This document shows, piece after piece, positions 28,762-37,774 of a stretch of DNA of 64,000 nucleotides; position 1 is the stretch's first letter, and the number at the start of each line of letters is the position of its first letter. The stretch comes from an uncultured Pelagibacteraceae bacterium (lineage in GTDB: Bacteria > Pseudomonadota > Alphaproteobacteria > Pelagibacterales > Pelagibacteraceae). The translations under genes and the position numbers were made by a program. The stretch spans positions 62,001-126,000 of the forward strand of contig CABZDR010000003.1 in assembly GCA_902524535.1 (NCBI GenBank), in the 5' to 3' direction. The notes below the pieces were generated by a model. The model saw only the letters and a list, made by a program, of their open reading frames with translations. It had not been told where the DNA came from and made no database searches.

Positions 28762-29001
28762 TTAATTTCTTTTACCTTCAATAAATTTAACAGCATCACC
28801 AACTGTTAATATTTTTTCAGCTTCACTATCTGAAATCTCAGAACCAAATTCTTCTTCAAAAGCCATAACTAGCTCAACTGTATCTAAGCTATCAGCTCCT
28901 AGGTCATCAATAAAACTTGAGTCATCTGTTACTTTTGCTTCATCTATTCCTAAATGATCAGCAACTATTTTTTTTACTTTACTTGAAATATCCTCAGACA
29001 T
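28762..29001 (-). CDS. acpP: Acyl carrier protein
   Basis: AcpP carries growing acyl chains on a phosphopantetheine arm. The 79-residue acidic protein contains the attachment motif [10 protein letters not shown] with Ser38, and a four-helix layout typical of bacterial ACP. Length is exactly standard. It follows fabG after 49 bases, and its start is preceded by a Shine-Dalgarno-like AAAGGA about 7 bases upstream. The coding sequence is notably less lysine-rich than its neighbours, as expected for an acidic protein under strong constraint. Confidence 0.97.
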   Translation of the reverse strand: MSEDISSKVKKIVADHLGIDEAKVTDDSSFIDDLGADSLDTVELVMAFEEEFGSEISDSEAEKILTVGDAVKFIEGKRN

Positions 29002-29050
29002 ATTAATCCTTTATAGTTATATTTTGTTCTTAGATGAAATTGTTTTTTTG

Positions 29051-29788
29051 TCAACCTAAATACAGACCACCGTTAACATGAATTGTTTCGCCATTTATAT
29101 AGTCTGATTTTGGGGAAGCTAAAAAAACAACAGCATTTGCTATATCTTCAGGTTTACCCAATCTACCAGATGGTATTTTAAGTACAATTGATTCTTTAAA
29201 TTTTTCATCAATTTTATCAGTCATTGCTGTATTTATGAAGCCTGGAGAAATACAATTGACATTTATATTTTTTTTAGAATATTCGATTGCTAAACTCTTA
29301 GACATAGCGATGATGCCCGCTTTTGAAGCAGTATAATTCGTCTGTCCCACATTTCCAGTGTGACCAACTACTGAAGTGATATTAATAATCTTTCCAAATT
29401 TATTCTTTAACATTTTTTTTATTGCAAATTTACTCATTAGAAATGTAGAGGTGAGATTTAAATCTATTACTTTATTCCATTCTTCAATATTCATTCTTAT
29501 TGCTAAATTATCTTTAGTAATTCCAGCATTATTTATTAAACAATTAAGGGTTCCACCCAGTAATTCACTTGCCTGATCAATAAAGTTTTCAATTTTGTCA
29601 TGTTTAGAGATATCAAAAGGTAAAATTTTGATCTTACCAAATCTGCTTTTTAACTCATCTAATTTTTCAACTCTTGTTCCAGTAGCTAAAATATTTGCAT
29701 TAGCCTCATAAAGATGTTCAACTATTGAATTACCTATACCACCAGAGGCTCCTGTAACTATAGTATTCAGTTCTTTTAAATTTGTCAT
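29051..29788 (-). CDS. fabG: 3-oxoacyl-ACP reductase
   Basis: FabG reduces 3-oxoacyl-ACP with NADPH in each round of fatty acid elongation. The 245-residue SDR protein has the cofactor loop TGASGGIG (about 13-20), the NNAG structural motif (about 87-90), and catalytic Ser, Tyr and Lys in ITSVVGHTG and YTASKAG (about 136-157). The C-terminus ETIHVNGGLYLG is typical of FabG. It starts with a one-base TAATG overlap behind fabD and precedes acpP, so the assignment is firmer than for an isolated SDR. Confidence 0.95.
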   Translation of the reverse strand: MTNLKELNTIVTGASGGIGNSIVEHLYEANANILATGTRVEKLDELKSRFGKIKILPFDISKHDKIENFIDQASELLGGTLNCLINNAGITKDNLAIRMNIEEWNKVIDLNLTSTFLMSKFAIKKMLKNKFGKIINITSVVGHTGNVGQTNYTASKAGIIAMSKSLAIEYSKKNINVNCISPGFINTAMTDKIDEKFKESIVLKIPSGRLGKPEDIANAVVFLASPKSDYINGETIHVNGGLYLG

Positions 29789-30714
29789 TAAATACTCAAA
29801 TTTTTTATATCTTCTATATTATTAATTGATTGAACATTTACCTCTTTATTTATTCTTTTTATCAATCCAGATAAAACCTTACCTGGCCCAATTTCAATAA
29901 AATTATTAACTCCATTATTTACCATATTAATTACACTTTCTCTCCATCTAACTCTATTTTCAATTTGCCTAATTAATAAATCTTTAATTTCAGAAATATT
30001 CTGTATCTTATCAGCTGTTACATTAGACATCAAAACATTATATCCCTCGTTAAACTCAAGCTCATTTATTTTATGTTTCATAATTTTTGTTGCATTAGCC
30101 ATCAATTCACAATGGAATGGTGCGCTTACTGGAAGTTTAATGTTCCTAATACCTTGTAATTTTAAAATTTTCACAAAACTTTCGAGGTCTTTTAATTTTC
30201 CACTTACCACTATTTGACCCTCTGAGTTATCATTTGCAATTTGAACGTTAAAATCTTCTTTATTCTTTGATATTAAGTCTTCAATTTTTTTTATGGTTGT
30301 TCCCAAAACAGCTATCATTCCTCCTATGCCCCTTGGCACAGCATTTTGCATTGCCTCCCCTCTTATTTTTAGAATCTTTAAAGTATCAGAAAATTTAATG
30401 TATCCAGCACATGATAATGCTGAATATTCTCCTAAAGAATGACCCGCAAAAAAAGTAGCTTTATTTAAGTCAATGTTAAACTCTTTTTTCATAACATTAA
30501 AAATAGAATAACTAATTAAAAAAATTGCTGGTTGAGTATTAAAAGTTAAGTTTAAATCAGATTTAGGGCCATCTAACACTAGCTTAGATATAGCAAAATT
30601 TAAAGTTTCATCAGCTTCCTTAAAATAATTTTTCACCAAGTCGAATTTTTCATATAGAATTTTTCCCATTCCCACTTCTTGTGAACCTTGACCTGGAAAA
30701 ACTACTGAAAACAT
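29788..30714 (-). CDS. fabD: Malonyl-CoA:ACP transacylase
   Basis: FabD loads malonyl units onto ACP. The 308-residue protein shows the opening FPGQGSQEVGMGK (about 6-18), the nucleophile motif GHSLGEYSAL with Ser93, and the catalytic histidine in PVSAPFHCELM (about 197-207). It heads the fabD-fabG-acpP-gmk run and is divergent from rpsF with 85 bases between starts. Confidence 0.96.
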   Translation of the reverse strand: MFSVVFPGQGSQEVGMGKILYEKFDLVKNYFKEADETLNFAISKLVLDGPKSDLNLTFNTQPAIFLISYSIFNVMKKEFNIDLNKATFFAGHSLGEYSALSCAGYIKFSDTLKILKIRGEAMQNAVPRGIGGMIAVLGTTIKKIEDLISKNKEDFNVQIANDNSEGQIVVSGKLKDLESFVKILKLQGIRNIKLPVSAPFHCELMANATKIMKHKINELEFNEGYNVLMSNVTADKIQNISEIKDLLIRQIENRVRWRESVINMVNNGVNNFIEIGPGKVLSGLIKRINKEVNVQSINNIEDIKNLSI

Positions 30715-30738
30715 TTAAAATTCTTTATTTTATGGTTA

Positions 30739-30767
30739 TTTAACTATTGTAATTAAATTATTATAAT
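30739..30767 (+). promoter_or_regulatory. Candidate promoter for the rpsF operon
   Basis: A perfect -10 TATAAT lies at 30762-30767, 32 bases before the rpsF ATG. Seventeen bases upstream is TTTAAC (30739-30744), a weak -35 matching three of six consensus bases. It lies in the only sizeable spacer between fabD and rpsF. The -10 could occur by chance in this composition. Confidence 0.4.
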
Positions 30768-30799
30768 AGTATATCCACAATTTTTATTAAAGAACAAAT

Positions 30800-31156
30800 A
30801 TGAATTTATACGAACATACTATTATTGCTAGACAAGATACATCGCCAAGTGAGATCAAACTTTTAACTGAAAAGTACTCCAAAATAGTTGAGAAAAATAA
30901 TGGAGAAATAATAAAAACTGAAAATTGGGGTTTAATCAATCTATCTTATCTTATTAAAAAAAATAAAAAAGGGAGTTATATACATTTTAAAATTAAAGGC
31001 GATGGTAAAATGATAAGTGAATTAGAAAAAAACGAAGCAATTGATAAAAGGTTATTAAGATATCTTACCATTAAGGTGAAACAATTTGATTTGAGCACAA
31101 ACTATTTTAGTTCGAAAAAAGAAGATATCGAAAAAAAGAAAGAGGTTAAAAATTAA
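30800..31156 (+). CDS. rpsF: 30S ribosomal protein S6
   Basis: S6 binds 16S rRNA together with S18 in the platform of the small subunit. The 118-residue protein begins [20 protein letters not shown] and shows the family pattern [18 protein letters not shown] (about 43-60) and the conserved LRYLTIKV (about 86-93). A short charged C-terminal tail ([11 protein letters not shown]) is typical. It heads the rpsF-rpsR-rplI operon, two bases before rpsR. Confidence 0.96.
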   Translation: MNLYEHTIIARQDTSPSEIKLLTEKYSKIVEKNNGEIIKTENWGLINLSYLIKKNKKGSYIHFKIKGDGKMISELEKNEAIDKRLLRYLTIKVKQFDLSTNYFSSKKEDIEKKKEVKN

Positions 31157-31158
31157 TT

Positions 31159-31431
31159 ATGCCTAAAAGACAAAGTGGAAATAAAAAAGGAAAGCAGAGT
31201 AATTTTGCTAAGCTTAGTATTTTCCAACCTAATAAATATAAGTTCAAAAAGTCTTGTCCTCTTTCAATCAAAGGGGCTCCAGTAATTGATTACAAAAATA
31301 TAAAACTTTTAAAGAAATATACGTCAGAGAATGGGAAAATATTGCCATCAAGAATAACAAATGTAAGCCAAAAAAAACAAAGAGAATTATCATTATCTAT
31401 CAAAAGAGCAAGAAATCTTGCATTATTATAA
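31159..31431 (+). CDS. rpsR: 30S ribosomal protein S18
   Basis: S18 partners S6 on the small subunit. The 90-residue protein contains the conserved core [20 protein letters not shown] (about 45-64) and the C-terminal [20 protein letters not shown] region. The N-terminal extension is basic ([15 protein letters not shown]). Its stop overlaps the rplI ATG by one base. Confidence 0.96.
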   Translation: MPKRQSGNKKGKQSNFAKLSIFQPNKYKFKKSCPLSIKGAPVIDYKNIKLLKKYTSENGKILPSRITNVSQKKQRELSLSIKRARNLALL

Positions 31432-31889
31432 TGAAAGTAATTTTATTAGAAAATATTAAAAGAATTGGATCTATAGGTGAAGTAATAGAAGTAAAAAGAG
31501 GATTTGCTAGAAATTATTTAATAGCAAATAAAAAAGCTCTTTATGCATCTAAACAAAATATTACTGAAGTTGAAAAAATTAAGTCAGAACTTTCGAAAAA
31601 AGATAGTGAAAAAAAACAACTTGCAAAATCTCTTTTTGAAAAGATCAATAAAAAACAATATAATGTTAAGAAGTTAAGTACCGAAAATAATGAGCTTTAT
31701 GGATCAGTTAAACCTACAGAAATTTCGAAATTAATTTTAAATGAGGATAAAGTTAATATAAAACCGTCGACGATACAGCCGATAACAGAAATCAAGTCTC
31801 TTGGAAAATTTAAAGTAAAAATTAATTTACACTCAGAAGTTGACGCAGAAATTGTTGTTAATGTTGAGTCCTCTGATACAATTCAGTAA
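31431..31889 (+). CDS. rplI: 50S ribosomal protein L9
   Basis: L9 binds domain V of 23S rRNA. The 152-residue protein has the N-terminal RNA-binding signature GEVIEVKRGFARNYLIANKK (about 17-36), a long charged connecting helix (about 40-75), and a C-terminal domain starting near KLSTENNELYGSV (about 79-91). Length and layout match the family. It ends the ribosomal operon; a 66-base spacer precedes dnaB. Confidence 0.96.
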   Translation: MKVILLENIKRIGSIGEVIEVKRGFARNYLIANKKALYASKQNITEVEKIKSELSKKDSEKKQLAKSLFEKINKKQYNVKKLSTENNELYGSVKPTEISKLILNEDKVNIKPSTIQPITEIKSLGKFKVKINLHSEVDAEIVVNVESSDTIQ

Positions 31890-31955
31890 TTATACAATTT
31901 TCTCCCCAAGTTATATTGTTAATTTTAAAACCTTAATTCTAGTGTAATTTACTTA

Positions 31956-33374
31956 ATGGAGAAAAATTTAAGTATTGTAAAAGATAGCTTCAAAGAATTA
32001 CCAAATAATATTGAGGCTGAACAGGCAGTTATAGGTTCAATTTTAGTCTCTAATGAGTTATTTGATGAAATTAACACAATTATATCAAATGAAAATTTCT
32101 ACGACCCTATGCATCAGAAAATATTTAGTTCAATTGAAAATTTAATCTATAAGGGTATGCTTGCTAATCCGATTACTTTAAAAAACTTTTTTAAAAATGA
32201 AAGTGATGATTTAAATATTCCTGATTATCTTGTAAAAATAACAAAATTTTCAACATCAACAAGACAGGCTATTGAATATTCTAAAATCATATACGATATG
32301 TTCGTCAGAAGAGAATTGATAAAAATTTCAGAAACAACAATAGACTCTGCAAAACTTGATGATTTAAATACCAATGGTCAAACTATTATTGAAAATTCAG
32401 AAAGATTGTTGTTTGATCTTGCTGAAAAAGGATCTTTCAATTCTTCATTGGTAAAATTTGACGAAGCTATGAAGCAAACTATTGAAATGGCTTCAGCTGC
32501 ATATAAAAATGAAGAGGGTATCGTTGGAGTTCCAACAGGATTAAGAGATTTAGATGATAGGCTTGGAGGCCTTCATCAATCAGATTTAATTATTATTGCA
32601 GGTCGTCCTTCAATGGGTAAAACTGCACTTGCTACAAATATTGCTTTTAATGCAGCTCAAAAGTTGCAAGATAATGGAAAAAAATCTTCCATTGCATTTT
32701 TTTCATTGGAGATGTCATCGGAACAATTGTCTACAAGAATATTAGCAGAGCAATCAAGAATAAAATCGAATGATATAAGAAGAGGCAGAATTTCAGACGA
32801 TCAGTTTGATAAATTTATAGAAACGTCAAAAAATATTTCTGAGCTACCATTGTATATAGATGAAACTCCAGCAATAAGTATCGCTGCAATGAGTAATAGA
32901 GCTAGACGAGTTAAAAGGTTATTTGGACTAGATATGATTGTTGTAGATTATATTCAATTAATGAAAGGCTCGTTTAATAATAAAGACGGTAGAGTGCAAG
33001 AAATATCTGAGATAACTCAAGGTTTAAAAGCTATTGCAAAAGAATTATCTGTACCAGTTGTAGCTCTTTCACAATTATCAAGAGCGGTGGAGCAAAGAGA
33101 TGATAAAAAACCTCAATTATCAGACTTAAGAGAGTCTGGTTCAATAGAACAAGATGCAGATGTAGTAATGTTTGTTTATAGAGAGGCTTACTATCTTGAA
33201 AGGAAAGAACCTAGACCAGCAACAGTGGAACATGCTGAATGGCAGGCTAAAATGAATGAGGTATCAAACCTAGCTGAAATAATAATAAGTAAACAAAGAC
33301 ACGGTCCTACTGGGAATATAATGTTGGAATTTGAGGCAATGTTTACCAAATTTAAGGATACTCAAAGTAGTTAA
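31956..33374 (+). CDS. dnaB: Replicative DNA helicase
   Basis: DnaB unwinds DNA ahead of the replisome as a hexamer. The 472-residue protein has the helical N-terminal domain (NIEAEQAVIGSIL, about 18-30) and the RecA-like C-domain with Walker A GRPSMGKTALA (about 216-226), IVVDYIQLM (about 327-335), and the DNA-binding RESGSIEQDADVVMFVYR (about 391-408). No intein or insertion is seen. Its position after rpsF-rpsR-rplI is conserved in alphaproteobacteria. Confidence 0.97.
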   Translation: MEKNLSIVKDSFKELPNNIEAEQAVIGSILVSNELFDEINTIISNENFYDPMHQKIFSSIENLIYKGMLANPITLKNFFKNESDDLNIPDYLVKITKFSTSTRQAIEYSKIIYDMFVRRELIKISETTIDSAKLDDLNTNGQTIIENSERLLFDLAEKGSFNSSLVKFDEAMKQTIEMASAAYKNEEGIVGVPTGLRDLDDRLGGLHQSDLIIIAGRPSMGKTALATNIAFNAAQKLQDNGKKSSIAFFSLEMSSEQLSTRILAEQSRIKSNDIRRGRISDDQFDKFIETSKNISELPLYIDETPAISIAAMSNRARRVKRLFGLDMIVVDYIQLMKGSFNNKDGRVQEISEITQGLKAIAKELSVPVVALSQLSRAVEQRDDKKPQLSDLRESGSIEQDADVVMFVYREAYYLERKEPRPATVEHAEWQAKMNEVSNLAEIIISKQRHGPTGNIMLEFEAMFTKFKDTQSS

Positions 33375-33396
33375 AGTAAAATATAAATGAGCTAAA

Positions 33397-35784
33397 ATGA
33401 TAGGTCGTTTATATCAAAATCTTATTCTTAAAAACCCAAAATTAATTTTTCTTTTATTAATAGTTGCCTTAGTAAGTTTTGGAAATTATTCAAAAGATTT
33501 TAGATTAGATGCTTCTTCAGAAACTTTATTAATAGAGGGTGACCCAGATTTGGAGTATCTACGTGAAGTTACTGATAGGTACGGATCAAAAGAATTTTTA
33601 GTTCTTACTTATACCCCTAATGAGGATATGATATCAGAAAACTCAATAAATAATTTACTAAGCTTAAAATATAAAATTCAGAGTTTGAATTGGGTTCATA
33701 GTGTTATCACTCTTTTAGACATACCTCTTTTAAATAGTTCTGATGAAACTCTCCAAGAAAGACTTGAAAATTTTAAAACCCTCAAAGACGAGGGCGTAGA
33801 TAGAGAAAGAGGTTTTAAAGAAATACTAGATAGTCCTGTGTTTAGAAATTTTGTTATAAGCGAAGACGGTAAAACTAGCGGCATCATTGTAAATTTAAAA
33901 AAAAGTAAAGAACTAAAAGACATCGAAAATAAGACAAGAAAAGAAATAGAGGACTTTAAAGATGACATAAAAAAACAAAACCATAAAAACATAATTGAAA
34001 TAAGAAATGTAATTAAAAGCTATGAAAATATTGGAAAAATCTTTTTAGGTGGAATTCCAATGATTGCTGATGACATGATGACTTTTATAAAAAGTGACAT
34101 TATAGTTTTTGGTTTAGGTGTTTTTGTATTTATTGTTTTTACCTTATGGTTCGTATTTAGAAAATTAATTTGGATTATTGTTCCAATAAGTAGTTGTTTT
34201 TTTTCTGTCATAATAATGATGGGTATACTTGGATTACTTAATTGGAAAGTCACAGTAATTTCATCAAACTTTATAGCTCTTATGTTAATTTTAACTATGG
34301 CAATGAATATTCATATGAGTACCCGTTTTTTACAATTAAGAGAGAGCTTTCCTAAAAAAAATATTTTTGAACTAATTTCATTAACTACAGAAAAGATGTT
34401 TTGGCCTATTTTATATACAGTTCTTACTACAATAATTGCTTTTTTATCTCTAATATTTAGTGAGATAAAACCTATTATAGATTTTGGATGGATGATGACC
34501 TTTGGCTTAATAACTTCTTTCATAATCACTTTTACTTTACTTCCTACACTAATTAATTTTGTTCCAGAGGGAAATATTTCTTTGGATAAATATAAAGAGT
34601 CAAAAATAACTAGTTTTTTTTCTAAAATTTCACAAAACAATCAAATAACAATTTTTATTATTACTGGAATGATAATAATTATAAGTTTAATCGGTATAAG
34701 CCGTCTAGAAGTTGAAAATAGCTTTATCAACTACTTCAATAAAAAAACTGAAATATATAAAGGTATGAAGCTAATAGATGAAAAACTAGGTGGAACAACA
34801 CCGCTAGAAGTAATTTTAAAATTTCCAAGGCAAGAGGACGTAAAAAATGAGGAAGATGATGAGTTTGAGGATTGGGAAGATGATAATGAAAATGATAAAG
34901 AGAAATATTGGTTTACTAAAGATAAAATAGATAAAATAGCTTCAGTGCATAATTATTTAGATAGTCTTCCACAGATAGGTAAAGTTTTATCTTTTTCCTC
35001 TATAATTGATGTTGCAACAATGCTTAATAATAATAAACCACTAGGAAGTTTAGAATTGGGTGTTTTGTATTCTAAGATACCCGATAATATAAAAACAGAA
35101 ATTGTTGATCCATATATCTCTATAAGTAATAATGAAGCTCGAATTAGCTTAAGAATAATTGACTCACAAGAAAATTTGCGAAGAAATGATCTATTAAAAA
35201 AGATTAACTACGATCTCAAAAATAAAATTGGATTAAAGGAAAATGAATTTAAGCTTGCAGGTGTTTTGATCTTATTTAACAATTTACTTCAAAGTCTCTT
35301 TAAGTCCCAAATTTTAACTTTAGGTTTAGTCATGATCGGTATATTTGCAATGTTTTTAATTCTTTTTAGAAATATTAAATTATCTTTAATTGGAGTTGTA
35401 CCAAATTTTATAGCTGCATTTTTTATATTAGGTATAATCGGTCTGCTGGGAATTCCGTTGGATATGATGACAATTACAATAGCTGCAATTACTATTGGTA
35501 TTGCTGTAGATAATAGCATTCATTACATTTATAGATTTAAGGAGGAATTTAATGTTTTAAGGGATTACAAATCAACTATTAAAACTTGTCATGCTACAGT
35601 AGGTAAAGCTATATTGAATACTTCAGTAACAATAGTTTTTGGTTTTTCAATATTAGTTTTATCTAAATTTATTCCAACAATTTACTTTGGTATCTTTACA
35701 GGTCTTGCTATGTTGTTAGCGATGGTATCAGTTTTGACCCTATTGCCATCTTTAATACTTTTTATAAAACCTTTTGGAAAATAA
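33397..35784 (+). CDS. RND/MMPL-family membrane exporter
   Basis: This 795-residue protein has the RND layout: one membrane helix (about 15-30), a large periplasmic loop, five helices (about 225-390), a helix at about 415-435, a second periplasmic loop (about 440-615), and five more helices to the C-terminus. The sequence TIAAITIGIAVDNSIHYIYR (about 696-715) carries the conserved intramembrane acidic residue typical of MMPL proteins. It lacks partners such as a membrane-fusion protein. A hyperacidic patch (EEDDEFEDWEDDNENDKE) lies near residues 485-505. Relatives transport lipids such as hopanoids or mycolates; the substrate here is unknown. Confidence 0.82.
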   Translation: MIGRLYQNLILKNPKLIFLLLIVALVSFGNYSKDFRLDASSETLLIEGDPDLEYLREVTDRYGSKEFLVLTYTPNEDMISENSINNLLSLKYKIQSLNWVHSVITLLDIPLLNSSDETLQERLENFKTLKDEGVDRERGFKEILDSPVFRNFVISEDGKTSGIIVNLKKSKELKDIENKTRKEIEDFKDDIKKQNHKNIIEIRNVIKSYENIGKIFLGGIPMIADDMMTFIKSDIIVFGLGVFVFIVFTLWFVFRKLIWIIVPISSCFFSVIIMMGILGLLNWKVTVISSNFIALMLILTMAMNIHMSTRFLQLRESFPKKNIFELISLTTEKMFWPILYTVLTTIIAFLSLIFSEIKPIIDFGWMMTFGLITSFIITFTLLPTLINFVPEGNISLDKYKESKITSFFSKISQNNQITIFIITGMIIIISLIGISRLEVENSFINYFNKKTEIYKGMKLIDEKLGGTTPLEVILKFPRQEDVKNEEDDEFEDWEDDNENDKEKYWFTKDKIDKIASVHNYLDSLPQIGKVLSFSSIIDVATMLNNNKPLGSLELGVLYSKIPDNIKTEIVDPYISISNNEARISLRIIDSQENLRRNDLLKKINYDLKNKIGLKENEFKLAGVLILFNNLLQSLFKSQILTLGLVMIGIFAMFLILFRNIKLSLIGVVPNFIAAFFILGIIGLLGIPLDMMTITIAAITIGIAVDNSIHYIYRFKEEFNVLRDYKSTIKTCHATVGKAILNTSVTIVFGFSILVLSKFIPTIYFGIFTGLAMLLAMVSVLTLLPSLILFIKPFGK

Positions 35785-35790
35785 TTATTG

Positions 35791-36336
35791 ATGATTGAAA
35801 TTTTGAAGGAATTTTATAATTCCATATCAATTATAGACTTAATATACTTAGTTTTAACAATTTTGTCTCTAGTCAAATGTTATAGAAAGGGATTTGTGCT
35901 CAGTATTTTGGCAATGAGTAAATGGTTATTTGCATATATCATGACACTAATTATTTTCCCAAAAGCAAAACCTTACGTAAAAGATATAATTGATAGTGAA
36001 TATATTTTAGATATTGTTTTGGGCCTTCTGATTTTTGTAATTATAATATTTCTTGTATTGCTCATTAGTAAAGGGATAAGTAAAGCAATTAAGTATACAG
36101 GACTTGGAACATTAGACTCTATATTTGGATTCTTTTTTGGATTTTTAAGATCATATATAATAGCAATTTGCTTATTTTCAGCTATTCACATAGTCTATAA
36201 CTATGATAAATGGCCAACTAATTTAAATAAATCATACATCTTCCCATATTTAGAAAAAGGTAGTAATTATTTACTAAAAGAATTTCCTAATGAAAAAAGT
36301 TATCAAGACTCAAGAGAAAAAATTGAAGAGCTTTAA
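35791..36336 (+). CDS. cvpA: CvpA family membrane protein
   Basis: This protein of about 181 residues has four predicted membrane helices (about 15-32, 38-60, 75-100, 115-135) and the family pattern GFVLSILAMSKWLFAYI. It matches CvpA, named for a role in colicin V production; its real function is poorly defined. I start at ATG 35791; a TTG at 35788 would add one residue. The gene directly precedes purF, the conserved cvpA-purF arrangement, with 47 bases of overlap. Confidence 0.85.
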   Translation: MIEILKEFYNSISIIDLIYLVLTILSLVKCYRKGFVLSILAMSKWLFAYIMTLIIFPKAKPYVKDIIDSEYILDIVLGLLIFVIIIFLVLLISKGISKAIKYTGLGTLDSIFGFFFGFLRSYIIAICLFSAIHIVYNYDKWPTNLNKSYIFPYLEKGSNYLLKEFPNEKSYQDSREKIEEL

Positions 36337-37771
36337 CTCAAAATTTAAGGAAGAGTGTGGTGTATTTGGTATAAGCAATGCTAAAGATGCTTCAGCTTTG
36401 ACCGCCCTTGGTCTTCACGCTCTACAGCATCGTGGACAAGAAGGATGTGGTATAGTTACTTTTGATGGTAAAAAATATTATTCAGAAAAAAGATTTGGTT
36501 TAGTTGGTGATAATTTTAATAAAGAAAAAGTACTAAATAATCTTAAAGGTGATTATGCAATTGGTCATAATCGATATAGTACTACTGGTAATAATACTCT
36601 TAGAAATATTCAACCTTTTTTTGCTGATACCAACGCTGGTGGTATCGGGGTTGCTCATAACGGAAATTTAACAAATTCAATTTATCTGAGAAATAAACTA
36701 GTTGAAGATGGCGCAATATTTTATACTACCTCAGATACTGAGACTATTGTTCAATTAATAGCTAAATCGAAAAGATCTAAAACAATTGATAAGGTTGTAG
36801 ATGCAATATTTCAAATACAAGGTGGATACGCTTTAGTCATGTTAACACAAACTTCATTAATTGGAGTGAGAGACCCTTATGGAATTAGACCGCTAGTAAT
36901 AGGTAAACTAGGAACTAGCTATGTCTTAGCATCAGAGACTTGTGCTTTAGATATTATTGGAGCAAAATTTATAAGAGAGGTAGAAAATGGTGAAATTGTT
37001 TTAATAGAAAATAATCAACTATCAAGTATCAAACCTTTTCCTCCAAAAAAAATTAGACCATGCGTATTTGAATATATTTATTTTGCAAGGCCAGATAGTC
37101 TCATAAATAAAAAAACTGCTTATGAACATAGAAAAAATTTAGGAAAAGAACTTGCTAAAGAAAATGATATTGATGCGGATATCGTTGTACCCGTGCCTGA
37201 CTCTGGAAATGCAGCAGCTTTGGGATTTTCTCAAAAATTAAAAATTAATTTCGAACATGGATTAATAAGAAATCATTATGTTGGAAGAACTTTTATTGAG
37301 CCAAGTCAGAAAATTAGGAGCTTAGGTGTTAAACTCAAATTAAATGCTAATGAAACTACAATTAAAAACAAAAAAATAATTCTGGTAGACGACTCTTTGG
37401 TTCGAGGTACAACATCTCTAAAGATTGTTAAAATGCTTTATGATGCTGGAGCAAAAGAAGTCCATGTGAGAATAGCTTGCCCAGAAATAAAATACCCGGA
37501 CTTTTATGGAGTTGATACACCAACTAAAAAAGAATTATTAGCTGCAAATAAATCAAATGATGAAATTTGTGCGTATATTGGGGCTAAGTCTTTAAAGTTC
37601 TTATCTATAAATGGTTTATACAGAGCTATTGGTTTTGATAAGAGAAATGATACTTATCCTCAATTAACTGATCATTACTTCACAGGTGACTATCCAATTA
37701 AGCCCGTTGATGAACTTGGTGATAGTAAGATTACTCAGTTATCTTTACTAAGCTCGGTATCAAACAACTAG
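36290..37771 (+). CDS. purF: Amidophosphoribosyltransferase
   Basis: PurF makes phosphoribosylamine from PRPP and glutamine, the committed step of purine synthesis. The 493-residue protein has a short propeptide (about 22 residues) before the catalytic cysteine in EECGVFGISN, a glutaminase domain with HNRYSTTGNN (about 96-105), and a phosphoribosyltransferase domain with the PRPP loop ILVDDSLVRGTTS (about 363-375). The ATG at 36290 lies inside cvpA; a TTG at 36323 is a possible shorter start. Confidence 0.96.
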   Translation: MKKVIKTQEKKLKSFNSKFKEECGVFGISNAKDASALTALGLHALQHRGQEGCGIVTFDGKKYYSEKRFGLVGDNFNKEKVLNNLKGDYAIGHNRYSTTGNNTLRNIQPFFADTNAGGIGVAHNGNLTNSIYLRNKLVEDGAIFYTTSDTETIVQLIAKSKRSKTIDKVVDAIFQIQGGYALVMLTQTSLIGVRDPYGIRPLVIGKLGTSYVLASETCALDIIGAKFIREVENGEIVLIENNQLSSIKPFPPKKIRPCVFEYIYFARPDSLINKKTAYEHRKNLGKELAKENDIDADIVVPVPDSGNAAALGFSQKLKINFEHGLIRNHYVGRTFIEPSQKIRSLGVKLKLNANETTIKNKKIILVDDSLVRGTTSLKIVKMLYDAGAKEVHVRIACPEIKYPDFYGVDTPTKKELLAANKSNDEICAYIGAKSLKFLSINGLYRAIGFDKRNDTYPQLTDHYFTGDYPIKPVDELGDSKITQLSLLSSVSNN

Positions 37772-37774
37772 ATA

